This document shows positions 40,966 to 49,180 of a stretch of 64,000 bases of DNA, in pieces. Source of the DNA: Streptomyces xanthii. Lineage in GTDB: Bacteria > Actinomycetota > Actinomycetes > Streptomycetales > Streptomycetaceae. The DNA lies in NCBI RefSeq assembly GCF_014621695.1, contig NZ_CP061281.1:310001-374000 (forward strand). Reading direction: 5' to 3'. Numbering within the stretch: the first letter of the stretch is position 1; each line of letters begins with the position of its first letter. The translations under genes were made by a program, and so were the position numbers. The notes under the pieces were generated by a model that ran no database searches, was not told the DNA's origin, and saw only the letters and a program-made list of their open reading frames with translations.

Positions 40966-41834
40966 GAGGAGGTGGAGAGCCTTTCGCTTCTGCTGTGGTG
41001 CCGGCCGACGGCGCGCGTGCGCAGCCGGCCGGTCAGGGGGTCGGTGTCGACGTCGATGCGGATGCCGTACGTCTCGGTGAGCAGTGCGGGCCGCAGCACG
41101 TCGGCGGGGTCGCCCTCGGCGACGACGCGCCCGGCGTGCAGCAGGGCGATGCGGTCGGCGACGGCGGCGGCCTGGTCGAGGTCGTGCAGGACGACGCCGA
41201 CGGCGATGCCCGCGTCGTCGGCCAGGTCGCGCACGAGGTCGAGGAGTTCGACCTGGTAGCGCAGGTCGAGGTAGGTGGTCGGCTCGTCGAGGAGCAGGAC
41301 GCCGGTCTCCTGGGCGAGGCAGCTCGCGAGCCAGACGCGCTGGAGCTGGCCGCCGGAGAGCTGGTCGACGCCGCGTGCGGCGAGGGTGTCGACTCCGGTC
41401 AGGGCGAGCACCCGGTCGACGACGGCGGTCCCGTCGGGGTCGGACCGGCCCCAGCGGCCGCGGTACGGGTAGCGGCCGAACTCGACGACGTCCCGCACGG
41501 TCAGTCCGCCCGGTGTGGGCCGGGACTGGGTCAGCAGTGCCACGCGGCGGGCGAACTGGCGGGACGTGAGGTCGAAGCCGTCCGCGGCGTCCGTGGTGCC
41601 GGCGTCGAGGGTCAGCGTGCCCTGCCGGGCGTGCTGCAGCCGGGCGACGGCGCGCAGCAGTGTCGACTTGCCGCTGCCGTTGGGCCCGACGAGGGCGGTC
41701 ACCTCGCCGGGGCGGAGGACGAGTTCCGCGTCGTGGACGACGTCGACGCCGTCGTACGACACGGTCATGTGCGCGGCCGACAGTTCGTGACCGCGCGGAC
41801 GTGGGGCGCTGCCTGCGCGTTCACCAGATCTCAC
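40962..41834 (-). CDS. iron-siderophore ABC transporter ATPase
   Basis: A 290-residue FecE-type ATPase. Walker A is ALVGPNGSGKSTLL, the signature is DQLSGGQLQRVWLA, and Walker B is GVLLLDEPTTYLDL; the H-loop is in VVLHDLDQAA. The N-terminal GTG at 41834 lies only about 8 bases from the iron box and close to the expected transcription start, so translation may begin with little or no leader. A start nearer MTVSYDG (about 41768) cannot be excluded. First gene of a three-gene operon. Confidence 0.92.
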   Translation of the reverse strand: MRSGERAGSAPRPRGHELSAAHMTVSYDGVDVVHDAELVLRPGEVTALVGPNGSGKSTLLRAVARLQHARQGTLTLDAGTTDAADGFDLTSRQFARRVALLTQSRPTPGGLTVRDVVEFGRYPYRGRWGRSDPDGTAVVDRVLALTGVDTLAARGVDQLSGGQLQRVWLASCLAQETGVLLLDEPTTYLDLRYQVELLDLVRDLADDAGIAVGVVLHDLDQAAAVADRIALLHAGRVVAEGDPADVLRPALLTETYGIRIDVDTDPLTGRLRTRAVGRHHSRSERLSTSS

Positions 41835-41841
41835 GCAACGC

Positions 41842-41856
41842 AGGTTAGCCTAACCT
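41842..41856. promoter_or_regulatory. iron box (IdeR/DmdR1 operator)
   Basis: AGGTTAGCCTAACCT is a perfect 15-base palindrome. The 19-base window around it matches the actinobacterial iron-box consensus at about 15 positions. It overlaps the presumed promoter of the siderophore-uptake operon and should repress it when iron is plentiful. Confidence 0.85.
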
Positions 41857-41926
41857 TACTTTGCCGCGGAATGGGGGGTGCCGGCCGGAGGCGGCGACCA
41901 GGGGAGGGTGATCACTATGTGGATAC

Positions 41927-41957
41927 TTGAACCCTCATTCAACGTTTTGTTTATGAT
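41927..41957 (+). promoter_or_regulatory. promoter of the HPP gene
   Basis: TTGAAC (41927-41932) and TATGAT (41952-41957) are 19 bases apart. TTGAA and TTCAA form an inverted repeat (41927-41942) over the -35 region. The stretch is unusually A/T-rich for this genome. Confidence 0.5.
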
Positions 41958-41990
41958 CGCGGGACCCCAGCCGTCCGACCGGAGTCCCGC

Positions 41991-42482
41991 ATGCCCACGC
42001 CGCCCCTGCCCGCCGCGCCTCGACCGCACCCGCTGCACGTGCTGCGGACCACCGCCTTCGCGATCGGCGCCCTGCTCGTGCTCGTCGGGGTCGGGGTCCT
42101 GCTCCACCAGCCGCTGCTGATCCCGCCACTGGCGGCGAGCGCCGCGCTGGTGCACGGCGCGCCGGGTCTGCCGATCTCGCAGCCGCGCAACATCATCTGC
42201 GGCCAGCTGCTCTCCGCCGCCATAGGCTTCGGGACACTCGCCGTGATGGGGAGCAACGGCTGGGCGGCCGCGGTCGCCGCGGGCCTCTCGCTCGGCGCGA
42301 TGATGCTCACCCACACCTCGCACTCCCCCGCCGTGGCGACCACGGTGATCGTGGTGCTCCAGGCGCCGCACCCGCTGCCCTTCCTCCCCCTGCTGGCGCT
42401 CGGCACCGCTCTGCTCGTCGCGATCGGCCTGCTCCCGGGCCGCATCGGAGCGCACCCGGTGCGCTACCCGCTGACCTGGTGA
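41991..42482 (+). CDS. HPP-family membrane protein
   Basis: A 163-residue protein with about four to five hydrophobic segments. HQPLLIPPLAASAALVHGAPGLPISQPRNIICGQLLSAAIG is the defining HPP-family segment. Related proteins in other organisms have been linked to nitrite transport, but this is not shown here. It is divergent from the siderophore operon; the iron box lies 135 bases upstream, so iron control is possible but not necessary. Confidence 0.88.
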   Translation: MPTPPLPAAPRPHPLHVLRTTAFAIGALLVLVGVGVLLHQPLLIPPLAASAALVHGAPGLPISQPRNIICGQLLSAAIGFGTLAVMGSNGWAAAVAAGLSLGAMMLTHTSHSPAVATTVIVVLQAPHPLPFLPLLALGTALLVAIGLLPGRIGAHPVRYPLTW

Positions 42483-42489
42483 ACCGTGG

Positions 42490-43389
42490 TCAGCCCAGCA
42501 GCCTGAGCCGGTCCGCGCACCGGCCCACCCGGACCGTCTGACCCCAGGTGAGGCCGAGTGCGTCGCTCTCCACGCCGTCGCCGAAAGCGATGAGCCGCTC
42601 GGACTCGACGGTCAGGCTCAGCCGGGCGGCGGCCCGCAGTTCACCCCCGCTCAGGCTCGTGCCGGTAGCCGGCGAGGGCCAGGCCTCACGGACGTACCAC
42701 AGGAGGCGGTCGTCGGTCGGCGCCGGCAGCGCGAGGCCGCCGCCGCGCTCCTGCCACACCGAGCGGATCCAGCCCGTGGCCCCCGTGCCGGTGCCGACCA
42801 GCACACCGGAGGAGGCCTGGGCCTCGACGACACCCCCGTCGCCCTCGAGGCCCAGGCGGTAGCGGGCGGTCTGATGACCGGCGGAGCCCACGTAGATCTC
42901 GTTGAGCGCGACCAGGCGCTGGCCGTCGTCCGTGACGGCCTCGACCATGGTCAGTTCGTCCACCGCGGCGCCGGGCGCGAGCGCGGCGGGCAGCAGCCGG
43001 GACACGTCGGCGGGACGGTGCCGGACCAGTACGCCCGGATTGCGGCCCGGTTCGGCGTCCACGCCGACCACGGGCCGCCCGGCCACGTACTTCGCCGCGT
43101 TGGCGACGAGCCCGTCCTGGCCGACGACCACCACGACGTCCTCCGGGGCGAACAGGAACCGGTCCAGGTCGGCCCGTTCCACGCGCGCCTGGCGCCAGTT
43201 CAGCGGCACGGCGGCGGCCACCTCGGCGAGCGCCTGGTGCGCCCGGTGATGCCGCTCGGCGATCTCCTCGATAGCCCGCCCCCGGCTGCTCAGGAAGAAC
43301 GCGGCCTGGCCGTGTGTGCCGTGGTGGGCGATCAGTTCCTCGTACTCGGTGGTGCGGTGGACGAGGACGGCGCGCGGGGCAAGGCTCAT
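42490..43389 (-). CDS. NAD-kinase-fold protein
   Basis: A 299-residue protein with the ATP-NAD kinase fold. VVVVVGQDGLVANAAKYVAG stands for the NAD-kinase GGDGT loop, but the second Gly is Gln. NPGVLVRH corresponds to the N-x-G-x-x-G-F/L segment and VGTGTGATGWIRSVW to the TPTGSTA loop. The altered loop leaves activity uncertain. Its ATG overlaps the stop of the SPFH gene (ATGA, 43386-43389), so the two proteins probably work together. It converges with the HPP gene, 7 bases between stops. Confidence 0.8.
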   Translation of the reverse strand: MSLAPRAVLVHRTTEYEELIAHHGTHGQAAFFLSSRGRAIEEIAERHHRAHQALAEVAAAVPLNWRQARVERADLDRFLFAPEDVVVVVGQDGLVANAAKYVAGRPVVGVDAEPGRNPGVLVRHRPADVSRLLPAALAPGAAVDELTMVEAVTDDGQRLVALNEIYVGSAGHQTARYRLGLEGDGGVVEAQASSGVLVGTGTGATGWIRSVWQERGGGLALPAPTDDRLLWYVREAWPSPATGTSLSGGELRAAARLSLTVESERLIAFGDGVESDALGLTWGQTVRVGRCADRLRLLG

Positions 43390-44408
43390 GCCGGCCGGCC
43401 GCCGTCCGCGCCCTGTCCGGTGCCGAGCTTGGCCAGCAGCCCGGTCAGCACGTCCGGGGACACGGTGAGGCTGTCGATGCGCGGCAGGTTCTCGGCGAGC
43501 CGGGTGCCGGTGAGCGCGTGCAGGGTGGCCGCGTCGGTGTCGGCGTGCACCCGCAGCCAGGCCGCCTGCGCCTGGGCGCGGGCCTCGCCGATCTCCCGGG
43601 CGCCCTCGGCCTCTGCGCGAGCCAGCCGGACGGAGCGCTCGGCCTCCGCCGTGGCGCGCACGGCGTCGGCGGCGGCCTGCTCCTCGGCCTCGCGGCGGGC
43701 GTTGGTGCCACGCTGCTCGACCAACTGCTCCTCCCTGCGCGCGAGTTCGATCCGGCTCGCCAGTTCGTTCTCGGCGATGGTCCGCTCGCGCTCGACGGCC
43801 ACGGCGCGGCGTTCGTACGTGGCCCGGTCGGCCTCCTGCTGGATCCGCTCCCGGGCCGGGGTGCGCAGCGCGCGCTCGACCTCGGGCTCGGGGCGCAGCG
43901 CCATCACGCGGACGGAGACCACCTCGATGCCGGAGGCGGGCAGCCGGGGCTCGGCGGCGAGTCCGGCGGCGACCCGCTCCCGTACGGCCGTGACGCCGTC
44001 GGTCATGGCGGACTCCAGCGGGGTGCGCGCGAGGACGTCGAGCGCGTGCTGCTGAGCGGTCTCGGTCAGGAGGGTGGAGAGCTGCTCCAGCGGGGCGCCG
44101 CGCCAGACACCGGTGTCCGGGTCGACGGAGAAGTCGAGGTGCTCGGCGGCGACGGCCGGGTCGGCGATCCGGTAGGTGAGCGTGGCCTGGACGGCGATGT
44201 CCTGGAAGTCGGCGGTGCGGCCGTGGAAGGTCATCGCCAGCTCCCGGTCGTCGACCGGCACTTCGGAGAGTGCGGCGACGAGCGGGCGGAACCAGAAGCT
44301 CACGCCCGCGCCGTCGTGCGCGAGCCGGCCACCGCGGTGGTGACGGATGTGGGCGGTCGGCGTGCCCCGCAGATGGCGCCAGCCGAAGCGCTTGGTGATG
44401 TCGGCCAT
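43386..44408 (-). CDS. SPFH/band-7 domain protein
   Basis: A 340-residue SPFH protein without an N-terminal membrane helix. The SPFH fold covers about 15-180 (HRGGRLAHDGAGVSFWFRP, then QDIAVQATLTYRIADPA). A long charged coiled coil follows (about 180-295: RATYERRAVAVERERTIAENELASRIELARREEQLVEQRGTNARREAEEQAAADA). Such proteins oligomerise into scaffolds. Coupled to an NAD-kinase-like protein. A GAGTCA-GCA-TGACTC palindrome lies 22 bases before its ATG. Confidence 0.87.
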   Translation of the reverse strand: MADITKRFGWRHLRGTPTAHIRHHRGGRLAHDGAGVSFWFRPLVAALSEVPVDDRELAMTFHGRTADFQDIAVQATLTYRIADPAVAAEHLDFSVDPDTGVWRGAPLEQLSTLLTETAQQHALDVLARTPLESAMTDGVTAVRERVAAGLAAEPRLPASGIEVVSVRVMALRPEPEVERALRTPARERIQQEADRATYERRAVAVERERTIAENELASRIELARREEQLVEQRGTNARREAEEQAAADAVRATAEAERSVRLARAEAEGAREIGEARAQAQAAWLRVHADTDAATLHALTGTRLAENLPRIDSLTVSPDVLTGLLAKLGTGQGADGGRPA

Positions 44409-44429
44409 GACGAAAGGCTCCCCTCGTTC

Positions 44430-44444
44430 GAGTCAGCATGACTC
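44430..44444. promoter_or_regulatory. palindromic operator candidate
   Basis: GAGTCAGCATGACTC has perfect 6-base arms around GCA. A further GAGTC half-site follows at 44454-44458. It lies in the promoter region of the SPFH/NAD-kinase-like operon. Confidence 0.5.
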
Positions 44445-44492
44445 TAAATCGGGGAGTCTTTTTCGTCAAGGCGACCAAAAAGGAGAGCGGGG

Positions 44493-44912
44493 TCAGTCCC
44501 GGGCGCCGTCGACGACGGCCGCGACGGCCTCCACCTCCACCAACTGGTCGTGGTAGCCCAGCACCGTGACGCCCATCAGCGTGCTGGGCACGTCGTGCGC
44601 GCCGAAGGCGTCCCGTACGACCTGCCACGCGGTGACGAGGTCCTCCTGACGGGTCGTGGCGACCAGGACACGGGTGCTGATGACGTCCTCCAAGGTCGCG
44701 TCCGCGGCGGCGAGCGCGGTCCGCAGGTTCGCGACGCAGCGCGCCGCCTGGCCCGCGTAGTCACCGACGGACACGGTCGCGCCGTCGTCGTCCAGCGGGC
44801 AGGACCCGGCGAGGAACACGAGCCGCGCCTCGGCCGGAGCCGTCGCTGCGTAGGCGTACTCGGCGACGTCCGACAGGGCGTCGGAACGGATGAGTGTGAC
44901 GGAACGGGCCAC
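44493..44912 (-). CDS. Rid-family (RidA-like) protein
   Basis: A 139-residue protein of the YjgF/YER057c/UK114 fold: ARLVFLAGSCPLDDDGATVSVGDYAGQAARCVANLRTALAAADATLEDVI and VEVEAVAAV. RidA hydrolyses reactive imines using an Arg in the P-x-R strand. Here that strand reads DVPSTLMGVTVL with no Arg, so the classical activity is doubtful. The GTG at 44912 is the best start, although a frame from 44960 is open. Confidence 0.82.
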   Translation of the reverse strand: MARSVTLIRSDALSDVAEYAYAATAPAEARLVFLAGSCPLDDDGATVSVGDYAGQAARCVANLRTALAAADATLEDVISTRVLVATTRQEDLVTAWQVVRDAFGAHDVPSTLMGVTVLGYHDQLVEVEAVAAVVDGARD

Positions 44913-45003
44913 GACGGCAGGTCCCTTCGATCGGCGGAACGGGGCGGCAAACCCGGTCATGCTGACACAGCACCCGCCCCAAACTCCGCCGATTTTCCGG
45001 GCG

Positions 45004-46329
45004 TCAGGGCTTCCAGGCCAGCGTCGAGCAGTTCGTCGCAGCCGGCTTTCCGGCGAGCCGGTCGGTGAGCCAGTCGACCGCGGGACCCTGGTCGGTCAGG
45101 AGCGGTGCGAAGTGGTTGATCAGCGCCCGGCCGACGTCCGGCAGCACCACCGGCTTGTACGTGACCTGGGCACCGCGCCCGCACCAGTCGACGGCCAACT
45201 GCCGCGCCTGACCGTGCGGGACCAGATCGTCGCTCACCCCGGTCGCGACCCGCACCGGGCTCGCGGGCCGCAGCCTGCCGATGCGCTGCTCGGCCAGGAA
45301 GGCCTGGAGCCGCGGTTCGGCCTCGATGATCTGCGCCAGGGACTTCCCGTCGTTCGTCCACGAGGAGCTGCGCTGCGACGAGTAGGAGAAGATCGCGTCG
45401 CCGACACACATGGTCGCCAGGTCCTTCAGGGCGGCCGCGCCCTTGGCGCCGAGGTGGGCCTCGGCGATCGGCCGCAGTTCCGGATCGGACTGGAGGAAGC
45501 CGTTGAGCGACCAGCCGAGCGCGCCGACGAGGTCGGTGCCGTCGATGGCCTTCGTCGTCTCGGTGAGGTCGGCGGGCGGGGCGCCCGCGTAGGTGCCGGC
45601 GAGGCGGACGTCCGGGGCGTACGCGGGCTGGAGTTCGGCGGCGGCCGCGGTCGCGCCGCCGCCCTGGCTGTAGCCGAACAGGCCCACGGGCGAGTCCCCG
45701 GTGACGGTGGCCTGCTTCAGGGAGCGGGCGGCGCGCACGGCGTCCAGCACGGCGTGCGCCTCGTCGAGCCGGTTGACATAGGTGTGCAGCCGGTCGGTGG
45801 CGCCCAGGCCGATGTAGTCGGTGACGACGACAGCCACGCCCTTGGCGAGCAGCCGGTAGATCGCGAGGTCCTCGTAACCGACGGACACGGTCTGCCCGTT
45901 GAGCCGCAGCGGGTGCTCCAGGCCCATCGAGGCCGCGCACTGGTCGCCCTGGCCCATGGTTCCGGGGGCGAGCGCGACGAGCGGGCGGGGGCCGGTGCCG
46001 CGCCGGCGGGCGGTGGGCTCGATGTAGGCGCCGGTGACCGCGGCGGGCTTCCCGGAGGCGTCGGTGGTCTTGTACATGAGCCGGGTCGCGGTCCCGGGCA
46101 GCGGGCCGTGGAGGGTCGGCAGGCTGAGGGCGAGCGGCAGCGGCTCGGTGCGGATCACGGCGCCGTCGGCGGCCGGGAGTTCGGCGGGCGGGTCGTAGAA
46201 CGCGGGGATCGGGACCCCGCGCGAGACCTCCCCGGCGGTGCCGGTCGCGGCCGCGGCGGGCAGGGCCTGGGCGCCGAGGCAGGCGGCGGCGGTGACGGCC
46301 GCGGCCAGCAGACGGGTGGGGGCGGGCAT
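45004..46329 (-). CDS. secreted lipase (LIP family)
   Basis: A 441-residue exported enzyme. The signal peptide is MPAPTRLLAAAVTAAACLGAQALPAAAA. The mature part has VALAPGTMGQGDQCA, VVVTDYIGLGATDRLHTYVNR, the nucleophile elbow GLFGYSQGGGATAAAAE, GVSDDLVPHGQARQLA with the Asp, and NHFAPL with the His. This matches secretory lipases of the PF03583 type. GGAGG precedes the ATG at 46329. It is monocistronic. Confidence 0.9.
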   Translation of the reverse strand: MPAPTRLLAAAVTAAACLGAQALPAAAATGTAGEVSRGVPIPAFYDPPAELPAADGAVIRTEPLPLALSLPTLHGPLPGTATRLMYKTTDASGKPAAVTGAYIEPTARRRGTGPRPLVALAPGTMGQGDQCAASMGLEHPLRLNGQTVSVGYEDLAIYRLLAKGVAVVVTDYIGLGATDRLHTYVNRLDEAHAVLDAVRAARSLKQATVTGDSPVGLFGYSQGGGATAAAAELQPAYAPDVRLAGTYAGAPPADLTETTKAIDGTDLVGALGWSLNGFLQSDPELRPIAEAHLGAKGAAALKDLATMCVGDAIFSYSSQRSSSWTNDGKSLAQIIEAEPRLQAFLAEQRIGRLRPASPVRVATGVSDDLVPHGQARQLAVDWCGRGAQVTYKPVVLPDVGRALINHFAPLLTDQGPAVDWLTDRLAGKPAATNCSTLAWKP

Positions 46330-46509
46330 GGCGGACCTCCTGGGTACGGGCCGGAAGGCGGGCAGGCCGACAGGGCGCGGGAAGCCGGTGACACAGGCTC
46401 CCCACGCGTCGCCGGACGCTATCGACCCAGGGGTTACCGCCGGTAGCGGTGCGGTGGTTACGGTTGAGTAACTTGCGAGTGGCGGGCGCGGCCGTCCTAG
46501 ATAGCGGAC

Positions 46510-47031
46510 ATGACCGAGGGGACGGCGCCTCAGATCGCGGCGCAGGAGCGGGCCGACGTACTGCGCGAGCGGCTCAAGGAGCGCATCTACGCATCGCTGA
46601 CCCTGCTCGCCGTGCTGGTGGGGCTCGCCCAGAACGGGCACGCGTCCCACCTCGGCGCGGCGGCCTCGGTCGCCGTCACCGCACTCGGCCTGTGGCTCGC
46701 CACGCTGGTCGCCGACATGCAGGCCCATCCGGTGGCGCACGGCCGGATGCCCCGGCTCGCGGAGATCCGGCACACGCTCTTCGTCTCCAGCCCCCTGCTG
46801 ACCAGCGCCGCCGGTCCGCTGCTCCTGATCGGGCTGTCCGCCCTGGGCGCGCTGCACCTGACGACGGCGCTGTGGATCGCGGTCGGCAGCGAGGTGGCGT
46901 CCCTGGCGGCGTGGGGCTGCGCGGGTGGTCTGCGCACGGGCGCGGGGCCGCTGGGCGCTCTGGTCGTGGGCGCGCTCAACGCGGTGATCGGGATGGGCGT
47001 GGTCGCGGTGAAGCTGCTCGCGGGCCACTGA
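46510..47031 (+). CDS. membrane protein of unknown function
   Basis: A 173-residue protein. An amphipathic N-terminal segment (QIAAQERADVLRERLKERIYASLTLLAVLVGLAQNG) is followed by four to five hydrophobic helices ending at GMGVVAVKLLAGH. AHPVAHGRMPRLAEIRHTLFVSSP forms an inner loop. The ATG at 46510 has no strong ribosome site. It resembles small integral proteins common in Streptomyces but has no recognised motif. Confidence 0.72.
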   Translation: MTEGTAPQIAAQERADVLRERLKERIYASLTLLAVLVGLAQNGHASHLGAAASVAVTALGLWLATLVADMQAHPVAHGRMPRLAEIRHTLFVSSPLLTSAAGPLLLIGLSALGALHLTTALWIAVGSEVASLAAWGCAGGLRTGAGPLGALVVGALNAVIGMGVVAVKLLAGH

Positions 47032-47071
47032 CCCGGACCGCTCGCCGCCACCCCCGAGAGACCGGCCGCGC

Positions 47072-47554
47072 TCAGAGCACCCGGTGCATCACGTGCAGCC
47101 CGACCCGGCCGTGGCGCGGGTGGTCGAAGGCGTCCGGGACGGTGCCGAGGACCGTGAAGCCGAGCGAGGTCCACAGTCGTACGGCCGGGTTCGTCTCGAC
47201 GACCGCGTTGAAGACCATCGCCCGGAAGCCGTCGGCCTTCGCCTCGGCCAGGACGTGCTCCCCGAGCGCCCGCCCGTAGCCGTGGCCGGACCGGGCGGGG
47301 TCCACCATGAATCCGGCGTTCGCGACGTCCGCGGCGGGGCCGCCGTAGTTGGCCTTCACATACGCGGAGGCGACGACCGCGCCGGCGTCGTCCTCCACCA
47401 CGAACACCCGCCGGCCCGGCCCGGTCCACAGCGCGCGGGCCTCGGCCTCGCCGGTGCCGCGGTCCCAGGTGTACGTCTCACCGGCGGCGACGATCTTCCG
47501 CCAGAAGGGCCAGATCCGTTCCCAGTCGTCCGCGCGGGCATCCCTGATCAGCAT
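47072..47554 (-). CDS. GNAT-family N-acetyltransferase
   Basis: A 160-residue acetyltransferase: IRDARADDWERIWPFWRKIVAAGETYTWD, GFMVDPARSGHGYGRALGEHVLAEA with the acetyl-CoA loop, and NPAVRLWTSLGFTVLGTVPDAFDHPRHGRVGLHVM at the end. This C-terminal block is typical of the phosphinothricin-acetyltransferase-like branch. Substrate unknown. The ATG at 47554 is chosen over an upstream extension. Confidence 0.9.
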   Translation of the reverse strand: MLIRDARADDWERIWPFWRKIVAAGETYTWDRGTGEAEARALWTGPGRRVFVVEDDAGAVVASAYVKANYGGPAADVANAGFMVDPARSGHGYGRALGEHVLAEAKADGFRAMVFNAVVETNPAVRLWTSLGFTVLGTVPDAFDHPRHGRVGLHVMHRVL

Positions 47555-47706
47555 GTTCCGAGTCTCCCACGGCTTCCTGGACAACTCGTCAGTAATGGAC
47601 CCCCGCTCGCGCGCGGGCCCGCGCGCCCGCATAAGGTCCCTGTCTGTCCCCGTCTCGTCCCCCGCCCCAGGGGACCTGAAGATCCACACCAACAGGAGTT
47701 CACACC

Positions 47707-47868
47707 GTGCCCGCACCCTCCAGCTCCCCTGCCCCCATCTACGACCAGCTCGTGGACGAGCAGGGCGACGTGCTCGCCGACGTCCGTTCGGCGGCCCGGG
47801 AGACCGAGCGCACCGCCGAGAACGTCCTCGACTTCACCCGCCCCGCGCCGGGAGAGCACGTGCGCTGA
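47707..47868 (+). CDS. small PIYD-motif protein
   Basis: A 53-residue protein opening with GTG at 47707, with AGGAG 8 bases before it. The sequence contains APIYDQLVDEQGDVLADVRSA and a Glu-rich helix. A perfect 16-bp-stem terminator follows at once, so it is a well-formed single-gene unit. It shares PIYD-x-LV with the protein at 19455. No membrane segment or cysteine. Function unknown. Confidence 0.75.
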   Translation: MPAPSSSPAPIYDQLVDEQGDVLADVRSAARETERTAENVLDFTRPAPGEHVR

Positions 47869-47883
47869 GCTGCCGCGCCGCAC

Positions 47884-47920
47884 ACGGGCGGGCGGGGTCC
47901 CATCGACCCCGCCCGCCCGT
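47884..47920 (+). terminator. hairpin terminator after the PIYD gene
   Basis: ACGGGCGGGCGGGGTC (47884-47899) pairs perfectly with 47905-47920 around CCATC, followed by TTTG. Confidence 0.88.
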
Positions 47921-48050
47921 TTGTCATGTCCGTGCACGCCTATTGACTCGTTTTCGAACTCGTCGGTAGCTTCAACTGTCAGCGCGCTGTAACCCCCTGT
48001 TCTCACACGGAACTTGGCCTGTGGGCCGAGCCGCATTCGAAGGAGTTCAG

Positions 48051-48926
48051 ATGGCGTTCCGCGCGTTCGGCGGCCGTGTCGCGGCCGTGGCGGCCACGGC
48101 CGGCGCAGCCCTCGTCACCCTCGGCGGGCCGGCCCATGCCACCGGGCAGCCCCTCCCCTACGTCGCCCTCGGCGACAGCTACAGCGCCGCGTCCGGGGTG
48201 CTGCCCCTGGACCCCACGGCGAGCCTCCTGTGCGCCCGGTCCACGGCGAACTACCCGCACGTGATCGCCGAGCGCACCGGCGCCGAGCTCAAGGACGTGA
48301 CCTGCGGCGGCGCGCAGACCAAGGACTTCGCCGGGTCCCAGTACCCGGGTGTGGCCCCGCAGCTGGACGCGCTGTCGGACGACACCCGGCTGGTGACGCT
48401 GACCATCGGCGGCAACGACAACAACACGTTCATCAACACGATCCTGGCCTGCGCCTCCGCCGGGATCGCCACGGCCGGGCAGGGCGACCCGTGCCGCACG
48501 CTGTACGGCGACAGCTTCGCCAAGGACATCGACGGCAAGACGTACCCGGCGGTGAAGGCCGCGCTGGAGGCGGTGCGCAACAAGGCGCCGAAGGCGCGCG
48601 TCGCGGTGCTCGGCTACCCGTGGATCATGCCGGCGAAGGCCCAGGCGGGCTGCTTCCTGAAGATGCCGATCGCCTCGGGCGACGTCCCGTACGTGCGGGA
48701 CATCCAGACACACCTCAACGACGCGGTGCGCCGCGCGGCCGCCGAGACCGGGTCCACCTACGTCGACCTGGGCACCGCGTCCGAGGGGCACGACGCGTGC
48801 CAGACCGCCGGCACCCGCTGGGTGGAGCCCGCGCTGTTCGGCACGAACTTCGTGCCCGTGCACCCCAACGCGCAGGGCGAGGCCGCGATGGCCGACCTGA
48901 CCCTCGGCGCGCTGGGCCTGCGCTGA
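48051..48926 (+). CDS. secreted SGNH/GDSL hydrolase (lipase/esterase)
   Basis: A 291-residue exported enzyme. The signal peptide ends GGPAHATG. The blocks are in order: YVALGDSYSAASG (nucleophile Ser43), DVTCGGAQTKDF, LTIGGNDNNTFI, and VHPNAQGEAAMADL carrying the catalytic His. Six Cys suggest three disulphides, as in Streptomyces GDSL lipases. AAGGAG precedes the ATG. Released esterase/phospholipase activity is likely. Confidence 0.93.
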   Translation: MAFRAFGGRVAAVAATAGAALVTLGGPAHATGQPLPYVALGDSYSAASGVLPLDPTASLLCARSTANYPHVIAERTGAELKDVTCGGAQTKDFAGSQYPGVAPQLDALSDDTRLVTLTIGGNDNNTFINTILACASAGIATAGQGDPCRTLYGDSFAKDIDGKTYPAVKAALEAVRNKAPKARVAVLGYPWIMPAKAQAGCFLKMPIASGDVPYVRDIQTHLNDAVRRAAAETGSTYVDLGTASEGHDACQTAGTRWVEPALFGTNFVPVHPNAQGEAAMADLTLGALGLR

Positions 48927-48981
48927 CCTGAACGGCGCAGTCCGACAGGGACACGCCCCGGGGGCCTGCCTACGGTGGGGG

Positions 48982-49152
48982 CCCAGGGGCGTCCTGCCGA
49001 TCTTCGTGGATCAGCCTGGGGCGTCCGGTGCGTGCTCTCGGCGTGCCGGGCGGAGGCCCTCGTAGCGGAGCTGCTCGGGTCTTCGGTCGGCACGGCGAGA
49101 GTCCCCTGCGGGACGTCACGCGCCCACGAAGACCGGCAGGACGCCCTCTGGG
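48982..49152. mobile_element. 171-bp MITE-like long inverted repeat
   Basis: The outer arms (48982-49009 and 49124-49152) are nearly perfect reverse complements, with one substitution and one indel region. Inner arms CTCTCGGCGTGCCG (49035-49048) and 49088-49101 pair with one mismatch, so the whole element folds into a long hairpin. No coding capacity. It sits between the SGNH gene and the penicillin-binding protein, ending 28 bases before the latter's GTG. Confidence 0.65.
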
Positions 49153-49180
49153 GGCGTGGAACGACGAGGTCGGAGGGTCC

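Noticed and set aside
49028..49180. 51-residue extension of the penicillin-binding protein
   Set aside because: It would translate the MITE; a strong ribosome site precedes the GTG at 49181.
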